Source: an uncultured Gammaproteobacteria bacterium
GTDB lineage: Bacteria; Pseudomonadota; Gammaproteobacteria; HK1
Reading direction: 5' to 3'
DNA: 64,000 nt
Assembly (NCBI GenBank): GCA_958295465.1
Contig: OY282353.1
Location: forward strand, 186,001 to 250,000
Numbering within the stretch: the first letter of the stretch is position 1; every line of letters begins with the position of its first letter. This document shows positions 28,206-36,993 of this stretch, piece after piece. Both the position numbers and the translations under genes were made by a program. The notes beneath the pieces were generated by a model. It searched no databases. It was given only the letters and a program-made list of their open reading frames with translations, and was not told where the DNA came from.

Positions 28206-30409
28206 TGAATTCCCCTGAGATCGAAATCGAGAGCCCTGTGCAGACGCTGTAGCTGGCAGCCGCCGAAACGTCGAACGCCAGCGCCGTCATCGCCGCGGCA
28301 GATCGCATAGCCGGCGATGTCCTCGGTGTTGTATCCGTTCCCTATGAAGGCATCGAGCGTTTCCTTGCTATGAGTGGTCAGAAAGACCTGCACGTTGAGC
28401 TCCACGGCAAGCTCCTGCACCATGCGGGTGAAGGGAACGAGCAGCGCCGTGTGGATTGCGTTCTCGAACTCGTCGATGAGCAGCACACCGCCCCGAACCC
28501 CGGCGAACAGCAAGCCAACCTCGAAAATCCGCCGCAAACCGTCGCCGAACGACGACAAGTCCGGCGCCCGGTCGAAGTCCTGGTGGCTCACCAGGAACCG
28601 GTTGAACTTGTCCGCGAGCTCGATGTTCGTCATTCGCGCGTCGAGGTGTTCCTTGATGAAATCGATCACCTTCGCCTTCGTACCCGCCTCCAGCGCTGCC
28701 TTGTTGGATTCGGAGAGTGCATCCGCACGATTGACCCAGAACGGACTGGTGAGCGCAGACCGACACAGCCAATGCCGACCCTGGAAGCTCGTGCGCCGGG
28801 GACGGTCCGAAAATAGCGCCACATCCGTGTTTTGGGCATGGCCGGCGTAGCTGGACTCGATGGCGAGCCTGGCGAGGAAGGTCGTCTGATCCTCGATGTC
28901 CTCGCCAGGCTCGTTCTCGCGCTGCACGTCCAGGCTTGCGTAATTGCCACTCACTTCGTCACTGCTATTCACTTCGTCGAAACGTCCGGCGATGCGGATG
29001 GCAGGCGGAATCTGCTCGACCAGCCACAATGGATCGGGCTCGCCTTCGAGTCGCCCCCGCCAACGAATGACATCCAACAGCGCTGCCTCGTCGTTCTGGC
29101 GAATGAGCAAATAGATCGCTTCGAGCAGGGAGGTCTTGCCGGCATTGTTGACGCCGGCGATGAGATTGATGCGCTTCAGGCCGTCAAGGGCAAGGCCGTC
29201 GAGACCCCGGTAACGCTGGACGCGGGCATCGGAGAACTGCGACTGCGTAAACTCGTTGAACGGCTCCCAGGGCAGCCGGCCGCCGGACATGAACGGTCGC
29301 CGCCTGCGCGCCAGAGCGAGCCCCTGTAGCTTACCAACGAGTTGATCGACGCGATCCAGATCCTCGGGCGCCAGCTCCCCGACCCGCGTGCTCAGCTTCT
29401 GGATACCGGTGTCGCACGATCCGAACGCACGGTCGATTTCGCTCTTGACTAGGAGGCTGCTCGACAGCGTTGCCTCTTGCAAGCTGCGCGTCTCTTCCAG
29501 CCGCTTGACCGCCTCCGGATCGTCGATGATCTTTGCAAGCTCGCGAACATGGCCCTGCGTGGTGATTACGGGGCTGGATTCCTCCTGTACGCCAATAACC
29601 TCATCTTCCTCGCCGGCATCGGTTTCGACCGCTGGCGACATCCAATGGAAGAGCCGATCCAGGTTGGTCTCCTTGGCAGCCGTGCATGTCGCATGGTCCC
29701 AGCCGAGCCAATCGCGCATCGAAGGACTGCTGAGGACCTCCCGGAACAGGTTGTATTGATCGGCGCGAAACTGATCGCCGTAATCGCTCTCCTTGTAAGC
29801 CTGCACCAGAGCAAGCGTCCTGACGGACAGGTTGAACTCGCGCTTGTGTATGCCAAGCGCATTGCATACGGCATCCGCATCGCCCTTGAAATGCTGCTGC
29901 AAGCGCCTCATCGCCATAGCTCGATTGACGGCCGGCCAGCGTCGCTTGCCGGTGATGTGATGGAGCCCCATCATCACCATGCGCTGCCGTTCGTCGGCGA
30001 ACTCGTGGAAGACCACCGGCACCTTGGAAAACAACGCGGGGTCCAGCCTGCCCAGATCGATGGAGTCCAGCTCGTACCGACCCTGCAAGTGCTTGAGCGT
30101 GGCCACCCGCCGATTACCCTCGAGGACCAGGTACCGCCCGCCGTCCCGGCGTTCGACCAGGATCGGATCGATGTCCAGCCAGCCGTTCTCCTTGATGCTG
30201 GCAATCAGGTCCCGAACGTGCTCTTGAGAGCGCCCGAGAACGAATCTGGTCGTGCGCCGCTGCACATCCGGATTGAAGACGTCCGCAGACGCGACCGAGC
30301 GGTAGTCCGGGTTGTCCACGATCCGGTAGTTGTTCGGGTCCAGGTAGAGGCGCGCAAGCGATACGGTCTGCCGCTTGCCGCGCAGTTGCTCAGCGGGTTC
30401 GTCGCTCAT
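28202..30409 (-). CDS. ParB-like domain fused to OLD/SMC-type AAA ATPase
   Basis: The 735-aa fusion has an N-terminal ParB/Srx-type domain (residues about 15-135) with the motif LVLEGNRRVATLK. A helical middle follows (about 140-390). The C-terminal AAA_15/21 ATPase has Walker A GVNNAGKTSLLEAIYLL near residue 420, a signature-like LSSFGDGLRRIFEV, Walker B GGVLLIDEFENAIHT and the H-loop FLTTHSKETLDAF. It is followed with a 4-nt overlap by the TOPRIM-like gene. I infer a defence or DNA-surveillance module. The ParB fusion is not a feature of the PARIS ATPase as I know it. Confidence 0.8.
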   Translation of the reverse strand: MSDEPAEQLRGKRQTVSLARLYLDPNNYRIVDNPDYRSVASADVFNPDVQRRTTRFVLGRSQEHVRDLIASIKENGWLDIDPILVERRDGGRYLVLEGNRRVATLKHLQGRYELDSIDLGRLDPALFSKVPVVFHEFADERQRMVMMGLHHITGKRRWPAVNRAMAMRRLQQHFKGDADAVCNALGIHKREFNLSVRTLALVQAYKESDYGDQFRADQYNLFREVLSSPSMRDWLGWDHATCTAAKETNLDRLFHWMSPAVETDAGEEDEVIGVQEESSPVITTQGHVRELAKIIDDPEAVKRLEETRSLQEATLSSSLLVKSEIDRAFGSCDTGIQKLSTRVGELAPEDLDRVDQLVGKLQGLALARRRRPFMSGGRLPWEPFNEFTQSQFSDARVQRYRGLDGLALDGLKRINLIAGVNNAGKTSLLEAIYLLIRQNDEAALLDVIRWRGRLEGEPDPLWLVEQIPPAIRIAGRFDEVNSSDEVSGNYASLDVQRENEPGEDIEDQTTFLARLAIESSYAGHAQNTDVALFSDRPRRTSFQGRHWLCRSALTSPFWVNRADALSESNKAALEAGTKAKVIDFIKEHLDARMTNIELADKFNRFLVSHQDFDRAPDLSSFGDGLRRIFEVGLLFAGVRGGVLLIDEFENAIHTALLVPFTRMVQELAVELNVQVFLTTHSKETLDAFIGNGYNTEDIAGYAICRGDDGAGVRRFGGCQLQRLHRALDFDLRGIQ

Positions 30410-30547
30410 GATTCGCCTCCCATGGGCAGCATCGGTGGTGCGGGGCGCCTTCCACCTCTCGCCATCCGATCCCTGTTCCGCAGCCGCATTCTACAGGCGT
30501 CGGCCGAGCAACCTTGCAGGATTGTGGAGTCCGACCGGAGTCGCCCT

Positions 30548-30836
30548 CCGCCGAGCCGGAGGTCACAGCGTGGCTCGGCGGCACGCGGCAGGAAGCCGCC
30601 GAGTAGCCCGCGGGCTCCCCGCCGGACAGGGTGTGGAAGGGATCGAGCTCCCGCGCCATCGGCGCGAAACCGGGCATTTAGTCTCTTACCCGTGAAGTCT
30701 TCGACAAAACGACGAAAATTTTTCCGTCGACCGGCGTTTGGTTCCGGCTATGCCGGGTTGGGAAAGTTTGATCGGACGGTCGGCAGACCGGTCACCTCCG
30801 AATTGGAGCGCCGCGCCGGCCCACGGCGATGCGCGG
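30548..30836. repeat. Right direct repeat with a ridA C-terminal remnant
   Basis: The copy begins with codons for VTAWLGGTRQEAAE and a stop, exactly the C-terminus of the ridA gene at 27070. It then repeats the ridA downstream region. A segment of about 85 bp (about 30681-30763) with AT-rich character interrupts it. The remaining 480-bp spacer contains no supported gene. Confidence 0.85.
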
Positions 30837-30889
30837 CCGACGCCTCTTCATGAGCCGCCCACCCCTCCGGCATGACGCCCGCGTCGCGG

Positions 30890-31756
30890 TCAGGTGGCGA
30901 TCCCGAACAGCGCCGTCGCGCGCCGCGCTTCGACGACCGCGCGCATCGCATCGTCGCCGGGAGAGGCTTCGAACCGGCTCGCCGCATCGAGCACCAGCGG
31001 CAGCAGGTCCAGGTCGCCGACCGTGTTGAGGAAGAGCCGCGATCCGGCCAGGACCCAATGGACGGCCTGTTCGATATCGGCCGGATCCTCGAACGGCTGG
31101 TACCAGGTGTTGCGGTTCGGCTCCGTGGTGGCCCAGGGGCCGCGCGCAACCGACTTGATCGTCTGCACCGCGACGTCCCGCTCTTCGCAGAGCGCGCACA
31201 CTGCATCGAAATCCTCGCGGTAGTGCTCGCTCTCGTACATGACGGGGTTCCACGGCATCAGGACGGAATCGAAGTCGAAGCGTTCGAGGCTCCTGCGGTG
31301 CATCGACGCGATGGTCCATCCGTGCCCGGTCACCCCGATGAACCGGGTCAGACCCTCGGCGCGGGCCTCGACCGCCGCCTCCAGGGCGCCGCCGGGTCCC
31401 ATCGCCGTCTCCCAATCGCCCGGATGGGCCAGCGAGTGGAGCTGGAGCAGGTCCACCGAGTCCACCCGAAGCCGGTCCAGGGAGCGCCGGATCTCGTCAC
31501 GGGCAGCCCCACGGGTGCGCTGCCCGGTCTTCGTCGCGAGGAAGAAGTCCTGGCGGTGCGCGCGCATCCACGGCCCGATCCGAAGCTCCGCGTCACCATA
31601 TCGCGGCGCGGTGTCGATGTGGTTCACCCCGTACCGGAGCAGAAGATCGAGGGCGCGGTCCGCATCGTCCTGACTCACGTTCTTGAGCGCCGCCGCGCCG
31701 AATATCGTCGCCGTGCTCATGTGCCCGGTACGGCCGAATCGTCGCTTCTCGATCAT
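30890..31756 (-). CDS. Aldo/keto reductase
   Basis: The 288-aa NAD(P)H-dependent reductase has the AKR TIM-barrel start [20 protein letters not shown]. The catalytic tetrad appears as Asp and Tyr in [12 protein letters not shown], Lys in ATKTGQRT and His in [13 protein letters not shown]. Substrate is unknown. The family is broad and its genomic context here, between two accessory regions, gives no hint. Start ATG 31756 is preceded by GGAGA. Confidence 0.9.
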   Translation of the reverse strand: MIEKRRFGRTGHMSTATIFGAAALKNVSQDDADRALDLLLRYGVNHIDTAPRYGDAELRIGPWMRAHRQDFFLATKTGQRTRGAARDEIRRSLDRLRVDSVDLLQLHSLAHPGDWETAMGPGGALEAAVEARAEGLTRFIGVTGHGWTIASMHRRSLERFDFDSVLMPWNPVMYESEHYREDFDAVCALCEERDVAVQTIKSVARGPWATTEPNRNTWYQPFEDPADIEQAVHWVLAGSRLFLNTVGDLDLLPLVLDAASRFEASPGDDAMRAVVEARRATALFGIAT

Positions 31757-32021
31757 CAGGTGTCTCCTTCTCTGGAACGGTCATAGCGGGTCACGGGCAG
31801 GCACTGCTGATGACCACCGACCACGACCGGTGACTGCTACGGTAGCCGATGACCGCCGCCCGGTTCCATCGGCGCGGTGAACGGATCCGCTCACGCCGCG
31901 CGCCAACGCCGCAGGAGATCTGCGCCGCGTCACCGGGAATTGTCCCGTCGTTCGCCGCGGATTCGTCGGGTATCGTTGACAGGCGAAACCGGCGCTTCGA
32001 CACTGACCATCATCCCGGTGA

Positions 32022-32660
32022 ATGGAAGCAGGCATGGACATGACGGTCGCCTCCCCCCAATCCGACGGACTGCGTGTGGTCACGCCCGATGACTGCACGG
32101 TGGCCGACTCGACCGCGCTCCAGGGATTCTGGACCCAGGCGCAGTACCTCAAGCTGACGAACCAGAGCAATCGCCTGCTCGAATTCACGGACGGTCGCAT
32201 CGAAGTTCTGTCCATCCCTACCCAACAGCATCAGGCCATTTCACGGTTCCTGTTCCTGGTGCTCTACTTTTTCGCCCAGGGCATCGGCGGCAACGTGTTC
32301 TACGCCCCCTTGCGCCTCCGCATCCGAGACGGCAAGTTTCGTGAGCCGGATCTGCTGCTTGTGACCGACGCGGATGATCCTCGCTGCCGGAACGACTACT
32401 GGCTTGGCGCGGATCTGGTCGTGGAGGTGGTCAGTCCCGATAATCCCGGTCACGATCTCATCGACAAGCGCAAGGACTACGCCGAGGCCGGCATCCCCGG
32501 ATACTGGATCGCCAATCCCGTCGCCGGCACTCTGACCGTGCTCGTTCTATCGGGCGGCGAATACAGGGAACACAGGGTGTTCCGGCCGGGAGAGCAGGCC
32601 GGCTCGCCCAGCCTGCCCGGCGTCTCGGTGGACGTGAAGGTGATGTTCGATGCGGCGTGA
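32022..32660 (+). CDS. Uma2 family (DUF820) putative endonuclease
   Basis: This PD-(D/E)XK-fold protein of about 212 aa shows LLEFTDGRIEVLSIPT, REPDLLLVTDAD, LVVEVVSPDNPGHDLIDKRKDYAEAGIPGYWI and a C-terminal VDVKVMF strand. Uma2 proteins are abundant in cyanobacteria and some proteobacteria, and their biological target is unknown. Two starts are possible: ATG 32022 or ATG 32034, the second having GGAAGCAGG just upstream. It stands between divergent neighbours. Confidence 0.85.
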   Translation: MEAGMDMTVASPQSDGLRVVTPDDCTVADSTALQGFWTQAQYLKLTNQSNRLLEFTDGRIEVLSIPTQQHQAISRFLFLVLYFFAQGIGGNVFYAPLRLRIRDGKFREPDLLLVTDADDPRCRNDYWLGADLVVEVVSPDNPGHDLIDKRKDYAEAGIPGYWIANPVAGTLTVLVLSGGEYREHRVFRPGEQAGSPSLPGVSVDVKVMFDAA

Positions 32661-32709
32661 GGGTGTCGCGATGACGGACCGCCTCCGCCTTGCGGAAGAC
32701 ACGATGGGT

Positions 32710-33858
32710 TCACTCGGGTCGTGGACCTGCAACGGTAGTTCCCGCAACAGGACTGTCGAGTTCGATATCCAGGAACCTTCGTTTCTCCTCGGCGATGGAC
32801 ACGTACACGATTACGGGCTTGTTGACCAAGAGCCCGAGCACGTCGTCCACTTCTTCGCCCACGGAAGTGATACGAAGATGTTCGTTTCCGACCGTCAATT
32901 CTATCCAATCCCGATCGAGATGAAGGGCACGGAGTATTCCGTGCAACGACTCCCGTCGCGCTGTCGGTGCTTCAGCATCCTGTCCGGCCTTCCTGATAAT
33001 GCGTCCAAGACTCTGGCGTACATCCGAGTCGAGACTGATCGCTTGGGATTCGTCCGGGGAACGAATGTCCAGCCTGTTGCAGGTCTTCCCGTCGGGCGCC
33101 AAATTCCGGGCCAGCTTCAGGAACGTGCGCCGGTAGTCCGGAGGGGGAACGACCTCCGCAAAACCCTCTTCCGGATCCTCGATTCCGACACGCAGGATCC
33201 GCAGGAAGCAGTCCGCGATTTCTCGGGGCGGCGGCAACCCCGGACCGAACAAGTCAGGCTGATACTCTTCCTGAATGGCGACCGCGAACTGATAGCTGCC
33301 GGGCACCGTCTGGAATAGCCACGGACGGCAGCTCTCCTGGATCTCGCGGCTCGGAGCGCCGCGTCTGCGATGTTCGAGGCCGCTCATGAATTCGGCGGTT
33401 CGATGGAAGATCGACTGGACGGTCTTCACCTTGTCGGCGATCAGGTCGAGCGGCGCACCGCCGGGAACGATTTCACCGCCCTGCACGGAGATCAGCACCT
33501 GTCCCGGCGCGAACCGCGCACCCGCGTTGTCCCGGACCTGCTCGCTCCAGATCGATTGCAGCAGGAGCCGCAGTTGAACCTTGGCGAAGGTCGGGAGCGC
33601 ATCGAATTCCAACCACCGAGCCGCAACCGCCTCGGCACGCGCGAGCCGATTCGCTTTGTAATGGAGTGACACGGCGCTCACCGCGGAGATTCCGAGGGTG
33701 CGCACCTTCGACGGATCCAGGGCCGAGATGGCGTTCTCTTCGGCGTCGGCCGCGCGGGCGTACAGTGCCTGCGCCTCGTCCCGCCGGCCCTCTTGTGCGG
33801 CGACCTGCGCTTGCGAGGCGAGCCGTTCGCTGCTCTCGTGGTGCTTGATCCAGGACAT
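32710..33858 (-). CDS. Unrecognised protein with N-terminal TPR-like helices
   Basis: I do not recognise this 382-aa soluble protein. Residues 1-90 look like TPR helices (RLASQAQVAAQEGRRDEAQALYARAADAEE, then YKANRLARAEAVAARWLEF). A beta-rich region (QVLISVQGGEIVPGGAPLDLI) and a charged C-terminal half follow. ATG 33858 has GGAAGG upstream. It follows the 169-aa gene 33885-34394 by 26 bp on the same strand, so the two probably act together. No catalytic motif is evident. Confidence 0.75.
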   Translation of the reverse strand: MSWIKHHESSERLASQAQVAAQEGRRDEAQALYARAADAEENAISALDPSKVRTLGISAVSAVSLHYKANRLARAEAVAARWLEFDALPTFAKVQLRLLLQSIWSEQVRDNAGARFAPGQVLISVQGGEIVPGGAPLDLIADKVKTVQSIFHRTAEFMSGLEHRRRGAPSREIQESCRPWLFQTVPGSYQFAVAIQEEYQPDLFGPGLPPPREIADCFLRILRVGIEDPEEGFAEVVPPPDYRRTFLKLARNLAPDGKTCNRLDIRSPDESQAISLDSDVRQSLGRIIRKAGQDAEAPTARRESLHGILRALHLDRDWIELTVGNEHLRITSVGEEVDDVLGLLVNKPVIVYVSIAEEKRRFLDIELDSPVAGTTVAGPRPE

Positions 33859-33884
33859 GATGACGCCTTCCTTCACGGGCGTCG

Positions 33885-34394
33885 TCAACCCTTGAGGTCG
33901 GCTACCACGATCATACGCGCCTTGAAGCCGACCACGCCGGCCAGCGCGGGCAGATTGCTGTTTCCCGCCGCGGTCTGTCGCAACTTGGCGTTGAGACGCT
34001 GTCTGACGACGTGCTCCGGTCCACGGTCCACACCGGATACCTCCAGACGCAGGCAGTCTTCAAGATCGTCGGCCGAGGCACCGTGCGGCGCGACGTAATA
34101 ATCCGCCCCGGTTCTGGTCTCCGCCCGCCGCACGGCAACGAGTCCGTCGGTCAGCTCGACCGCCGCGAGCGCACAGGCGTAAGCCCCTGCTTCCGTCGCA
34201 TCCGTCTCGTTCGCCCATGCGCCGCGTGCTCGCGCGTCGGGCGGCTGCCATACAGCGGTCGCCCCCGTCCGTGTCCCGCTTCTGTCCAGATCGAAGTCCG
34301 TTGGGGGCCGGTGATGCCGAGCCAAGCAGACGCACGCGGCTTCCGAGTACGAGTCGGCGATCGCCTTGGTCAGTCCGGTATGGCGTTGCGCCAT
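33885..34394 (-). CDS. Unrecognised small protein paired with the TPR-like gene
   Basis: This protein of about 169 aa has no known domain that I can name. It reads GLTKAIADSYSEAACVCLARHH near the N-terminus, then WANETDATEAGAYACALAAVEL, and RTGADYYVAPHGASADDLEDCLRLEVSGVD. The start is uncertain: ATG 34394 lacks a clear RBS, while an in-frame ATG at 34421 has GGAGGAAG 13 nt upstream. The downstream TPR-like gene is close enough to be co-transcribed. Confidence 0.65.
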   Translation of the reverse strand: MAQRHTGLTKAIADSYSEAACVCLARHHRPPTDFDLDRSGTRTGATAVWQPPDARARGAWANETDATEAGAYACALAAVELTDGLVAVRRAETRTGADYYVAPHGASADDLEDCLRLEVSGVDRGPEHVVRQRLNAKLRQTAAGNSNLPALAGVVGFKARMIVVADLKG

Positions 34395-34918
34395 GTTCTG
34401 GATGGGCAAGGGCGGTCTCATCGGCAAGTGGCTTCCTCCCCGAGCCCCGTGCAGAGTGATGAACAGGCCGGCCTCGGGCACCGGCGCCGGTTCGTCGCGG
34501 CCCTGCCGCCGCTCCCCGACTACCTGCGGGGACCAGCGGTGCGCGTCGATTGTCGGCTCTCGTCGAAGGGGATTCAAGGCAGGTCGACAGAGCCCTCTCG
34601 CCGTCACGGGCCACGCGCGCACCGACCGAACATCGACCTCGGCCGCCCGCTATGGCGAGCACTGCTCCCCCAGCTTTTCCAGTTGCAGAACGTCACCCGT
34701 ATTCTCTTCAAACGATCGAGATTTCTGAACTGCCATCCATGATGAATCAGGCGTGTATCGATAACTGCCGGGTCTGTTTGCCCGATTGTTGCATAAACTC
34801 ATATGCATTAGTGCGCGAAACGCCTCTGTACAAGTAGTATTCCGCACACTGGACGGTCCAGTTCATGTTCACTCCCAGTGAGGATGAGCTACACCGGCGC
34901 GGCATGCGTTTCACCCTG
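34395..34918. other. Spacer without a confident gene
   Basis: About 520 bp between the unknown pair and the zinc-finger antitoxin. On the minus strand a 39-codon frame (34748-34867, starting MNWTVQCAEYYLYRGVSR) is preceded by a GGGAG-like site. It could be a remnant of a small toxin, but I cannot assign it to a family. Confidence 0.4.
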
Positions 34919-35152
34919 CTATCGCAGCACGAACTGGCGTTTTCGATAGCTTTTTATGCTACTGGCAGGTTTGCCCAAGCTGTCGACGGTACTCTGAATG
35001 GCGTTCACTTCGTGCTCCTCGAAGTACACCTCGCCGCACTGCTTGCAAACCCAGGTCGGCACCGTGTCGAACGACAAGTGATAGCCGGCGCGATCGATGT
35101 GAAAGGGCGCCGTGGAGCGGCTCAGCTTTCCATGACAGTGGATGCGGTTCAT
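34919..35152 (-). CDS. YgiT-type (MqsA-like) zinc-finger antitoxin
   Basis: This protein of about 77 aa reads CHGKLSRSTAPFHIDRAGYHLSFDTVPTWVCKQCGEVYFEEHEVNAIQ, the YgiT-type zinc-finger fold of MqsA-like antitoxins. The second pair (CKQC) is intact. The first pair shows a single Cys: the reading MNRIHCHG has Arg where a Cys is expected, so zinc binding may be impaired. The usual DUF4258-type toxin gene is not recognisable next to it. An in-frame GTG at 35173 is an alternative start. Confidence 0.75.
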   Translation of the reverse strand: MNRIHCHGKLSRSTAPFHIDRAGYHLSFDTVPTWVCKQCGEVYFEEHEVNAIQSTVDSLGKPASSIKSYRKRQFVLR

Positions 35153-35368
35153 CGCCCTACCTTGTGTTCCCACTCATTTCGAATGCCTTTCAATCGCAAA
35201 GACAGCCGCTCTCGAAACGGCCTCGCCTGCAGGCTCGGGCATCCCCTGCCGGACCCCAGGAAGGCAACCGGCGTGCCCGTGGCAGCCCAAGCTCGGACAC
35301 GAACCTGTCCCTCGGCTCAGCAGCGTCGAAATCAGCGAGATCGACACGAGGGCGGTGTAGTAGCGGCC

Positions 35369-35579
35369 ATGTCTCCCGTCTCGCATCGGGAACTCGTGAG
35401 GCGTTTACGAAAGCTTGGGTTCGTCGGACCGTTCCACGGCGGCAAACCGCCTGTTTATGGTAAGAGGCGGTTCAATACAGCTCGCGCCGCGACATGCTCG
35501 CCTCATCTCCGATCAGCTTCAACTGATCAACGATGTTCGACACAGCGGCGGTTGTCGCCGACCAAATGTGGAGGCATGA
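35369..35579 (+). pseudogene. HicA-like toxin, frameshifted
   Basis: The frame MSPVSHRELVRRLRKLGFVGPFHGGK is typical of HicA mRNA interferases (double-stranded RNA-binding fold). After about base 35448 the family continuation FMVRGGSIQLAP lies in another frame, which stays open to a TGA at 35579. The expected catalytic His region is distorted (GGKPPV instead of GGKHP-like). No hicB gene adjoins, so this is probably a dead toxin gene. Confidence 0.55.
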
Positions 35580-35664
35580 GGTTCGCGTCCGTCGGGCTCC
35601 CTTGCCGGTTTCGGTAGAACGCAGAGGCAGCAAGACTTCCCTGGCCACGGTTCTATGAGCGTCT

Positions 35665-36993
35665 TCATTTCTTGCCGTAGTACTGCCGAAGCAGCTTTGC
35701 GGCCGATTTACGAGCATCGATAGCCTTCTTCGCCGCTGCTGCTTTGACAAGCATGGAAACCTGGAGATCCTTTATCTGCAAGTCGGCAAGATTGTATTTT
35801 TCCACGGCTACCATCCACTGACTGAGAGGTTGATCTCCAGTATCAGAAGCCAGTTTATTGAGAATTCTCGAGTCGGTCGGTAGAACTTGATTCAGGTAGT
35901 ATCTCCATCTGTCTCTACCAAGTCCCAGCAAAATATCGGAGGCAATTGACGAGGCCACCCATGAGGCTCCATACTCATTCCCCAAAACCACCGACAATAG
36001 TGCACTCATGCAAGCAGGAAGCGCTGGAATCGGGATGGAAGTTCCCAACTGGGCGAGACTTCTGGTGGGAGAAGGTTCATTATAGAAGTTGTTCATTCCA
36101 TCATGGGCGCGAAGGATCGCTTCCGCTGCTTTCACGAACGTATCGCTACGAAGATTCTCGGGTACGAAATCGAACCCCTGTACCTTCATGAGCGCCTGTT
36201 TCAGTCCACTTGCCGAAGTTTTCTTGCCCTCCGAATAGACTTCGGCGTATGTACGCCCGACTTGCCACCTCTCGGCTTCCTGAAGCTTCGGCCATAGCCG
36301 GGGGATTACGACGTTCGTGTTGGCGAGACAATGCTCCAGCTTGGCGCCCGTGGAGTTCTTGGCGGAGTTCATCAAGATGCCGATTGTCAGCTTCAAGAAG
36401 AAGTAGGGTGATGACAGCAGATGATCAATCCTGTCTTCGTCGGAAGCAAATGATTCGGATTCAAGCGCCTCCCGAAATTCAACAAATTTCTTTGCGACCT
36501 CGACTCTCGGTTTGGCAAGAACTGCCTTCACGCACGCCTTGAGTGAGGCAATTGCCTCCGAATCGTCCATTTCTTCGCCATCATCTTCTCCAATCGCAAG
36601 CTGGTTGAAGTGCGTGACGATCTCGTGGGTGTGGCGCAGTCGCAATGCTTCCGTAGGTGTGATGACCCCGAGCTCTTCGGCCAGCCTGATCGCATCCCGG
36701 GCCGTCAATAGGTCTTCTACGTCGTCATCCTCGTTCACCCCCACCCTTCCAAGCATCTCTCCGAGTAATCCGAGCCCTACTGTCGCAAGCTCTCTCTTGA
36801 GCGCCGTGACCGTTCGCAGCCAGAGAAAATTGAGGCCCATTTCGTAGTGTTCGGCTTCGAAAGCCGCGACGATCTGGCGCCTCTCTCTCTTGCTAAGCTG
36901 CGCCGCATGCTCCGCAATGGCCTTCGGCGTCCTGACATTCCGAGGAACCAGATCGCGGCCATCGGTTCGCCACAATGTCATCGCGGTGTTCAT
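35665..36993 (-). CDS. Unrecognised helical protein in the DAC-fold operon
   Basis: I do not recognise this 442-aa protein. It is predominantly helical and charged, with no TM segments or obvious enzyme motif: LSKRERRQIVAAFEAEHYEMGLNFLWLR near residue 35, and a C-terminal Lys/Ala-rich helix ending LLRQYYGKK. Its ATG overlaps the stop of the upstream DAC-fold gene (ATGA), so the two are co-translated. GC content is visibly lower than in the flanks, suggesting recent acquisition. It could be the effector or partner of the nucleotide-domain protein. Confidence 0.75.
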   Translation of the reverse strand: MNTAMTLWRTDGRDLVPRNVRTPKAIAEHAAQLSKRERRQIVAAFEAEHYEMGLNFLWLRTVTALKRELATVGLGLLGEMLGRVGVNEDDDVEDLLTARDAIRLAEELGVITPTEALRLRHTHEIVTHFNQLAIGEDDGEEMDDSEAIASLKACVKAVLAKPRVEVAKKFVEFREALESESFASDEDRIDHLLSSPYFFLKLTIGILMNSAKNSTGAKLEHCLANTNVVIPRLWPKLQEAERWQVGRTYAEVYSEGKKTSASGLKQALMKVQGFDFVPENLRSDTFVKAAEAILRAHDGMNNFYNEPSPTRSLAQLGTSIPIPALPACMSALLSVVLGNEYGASWVASSIASDILLGLGRDRWRYYLNQVLPTDSRILNKLASDTGDQPLSQWMVAVEKYNLADLQIKDLQVSMLVKAAAAKKAIDARKSAAKLLRQYYGKK

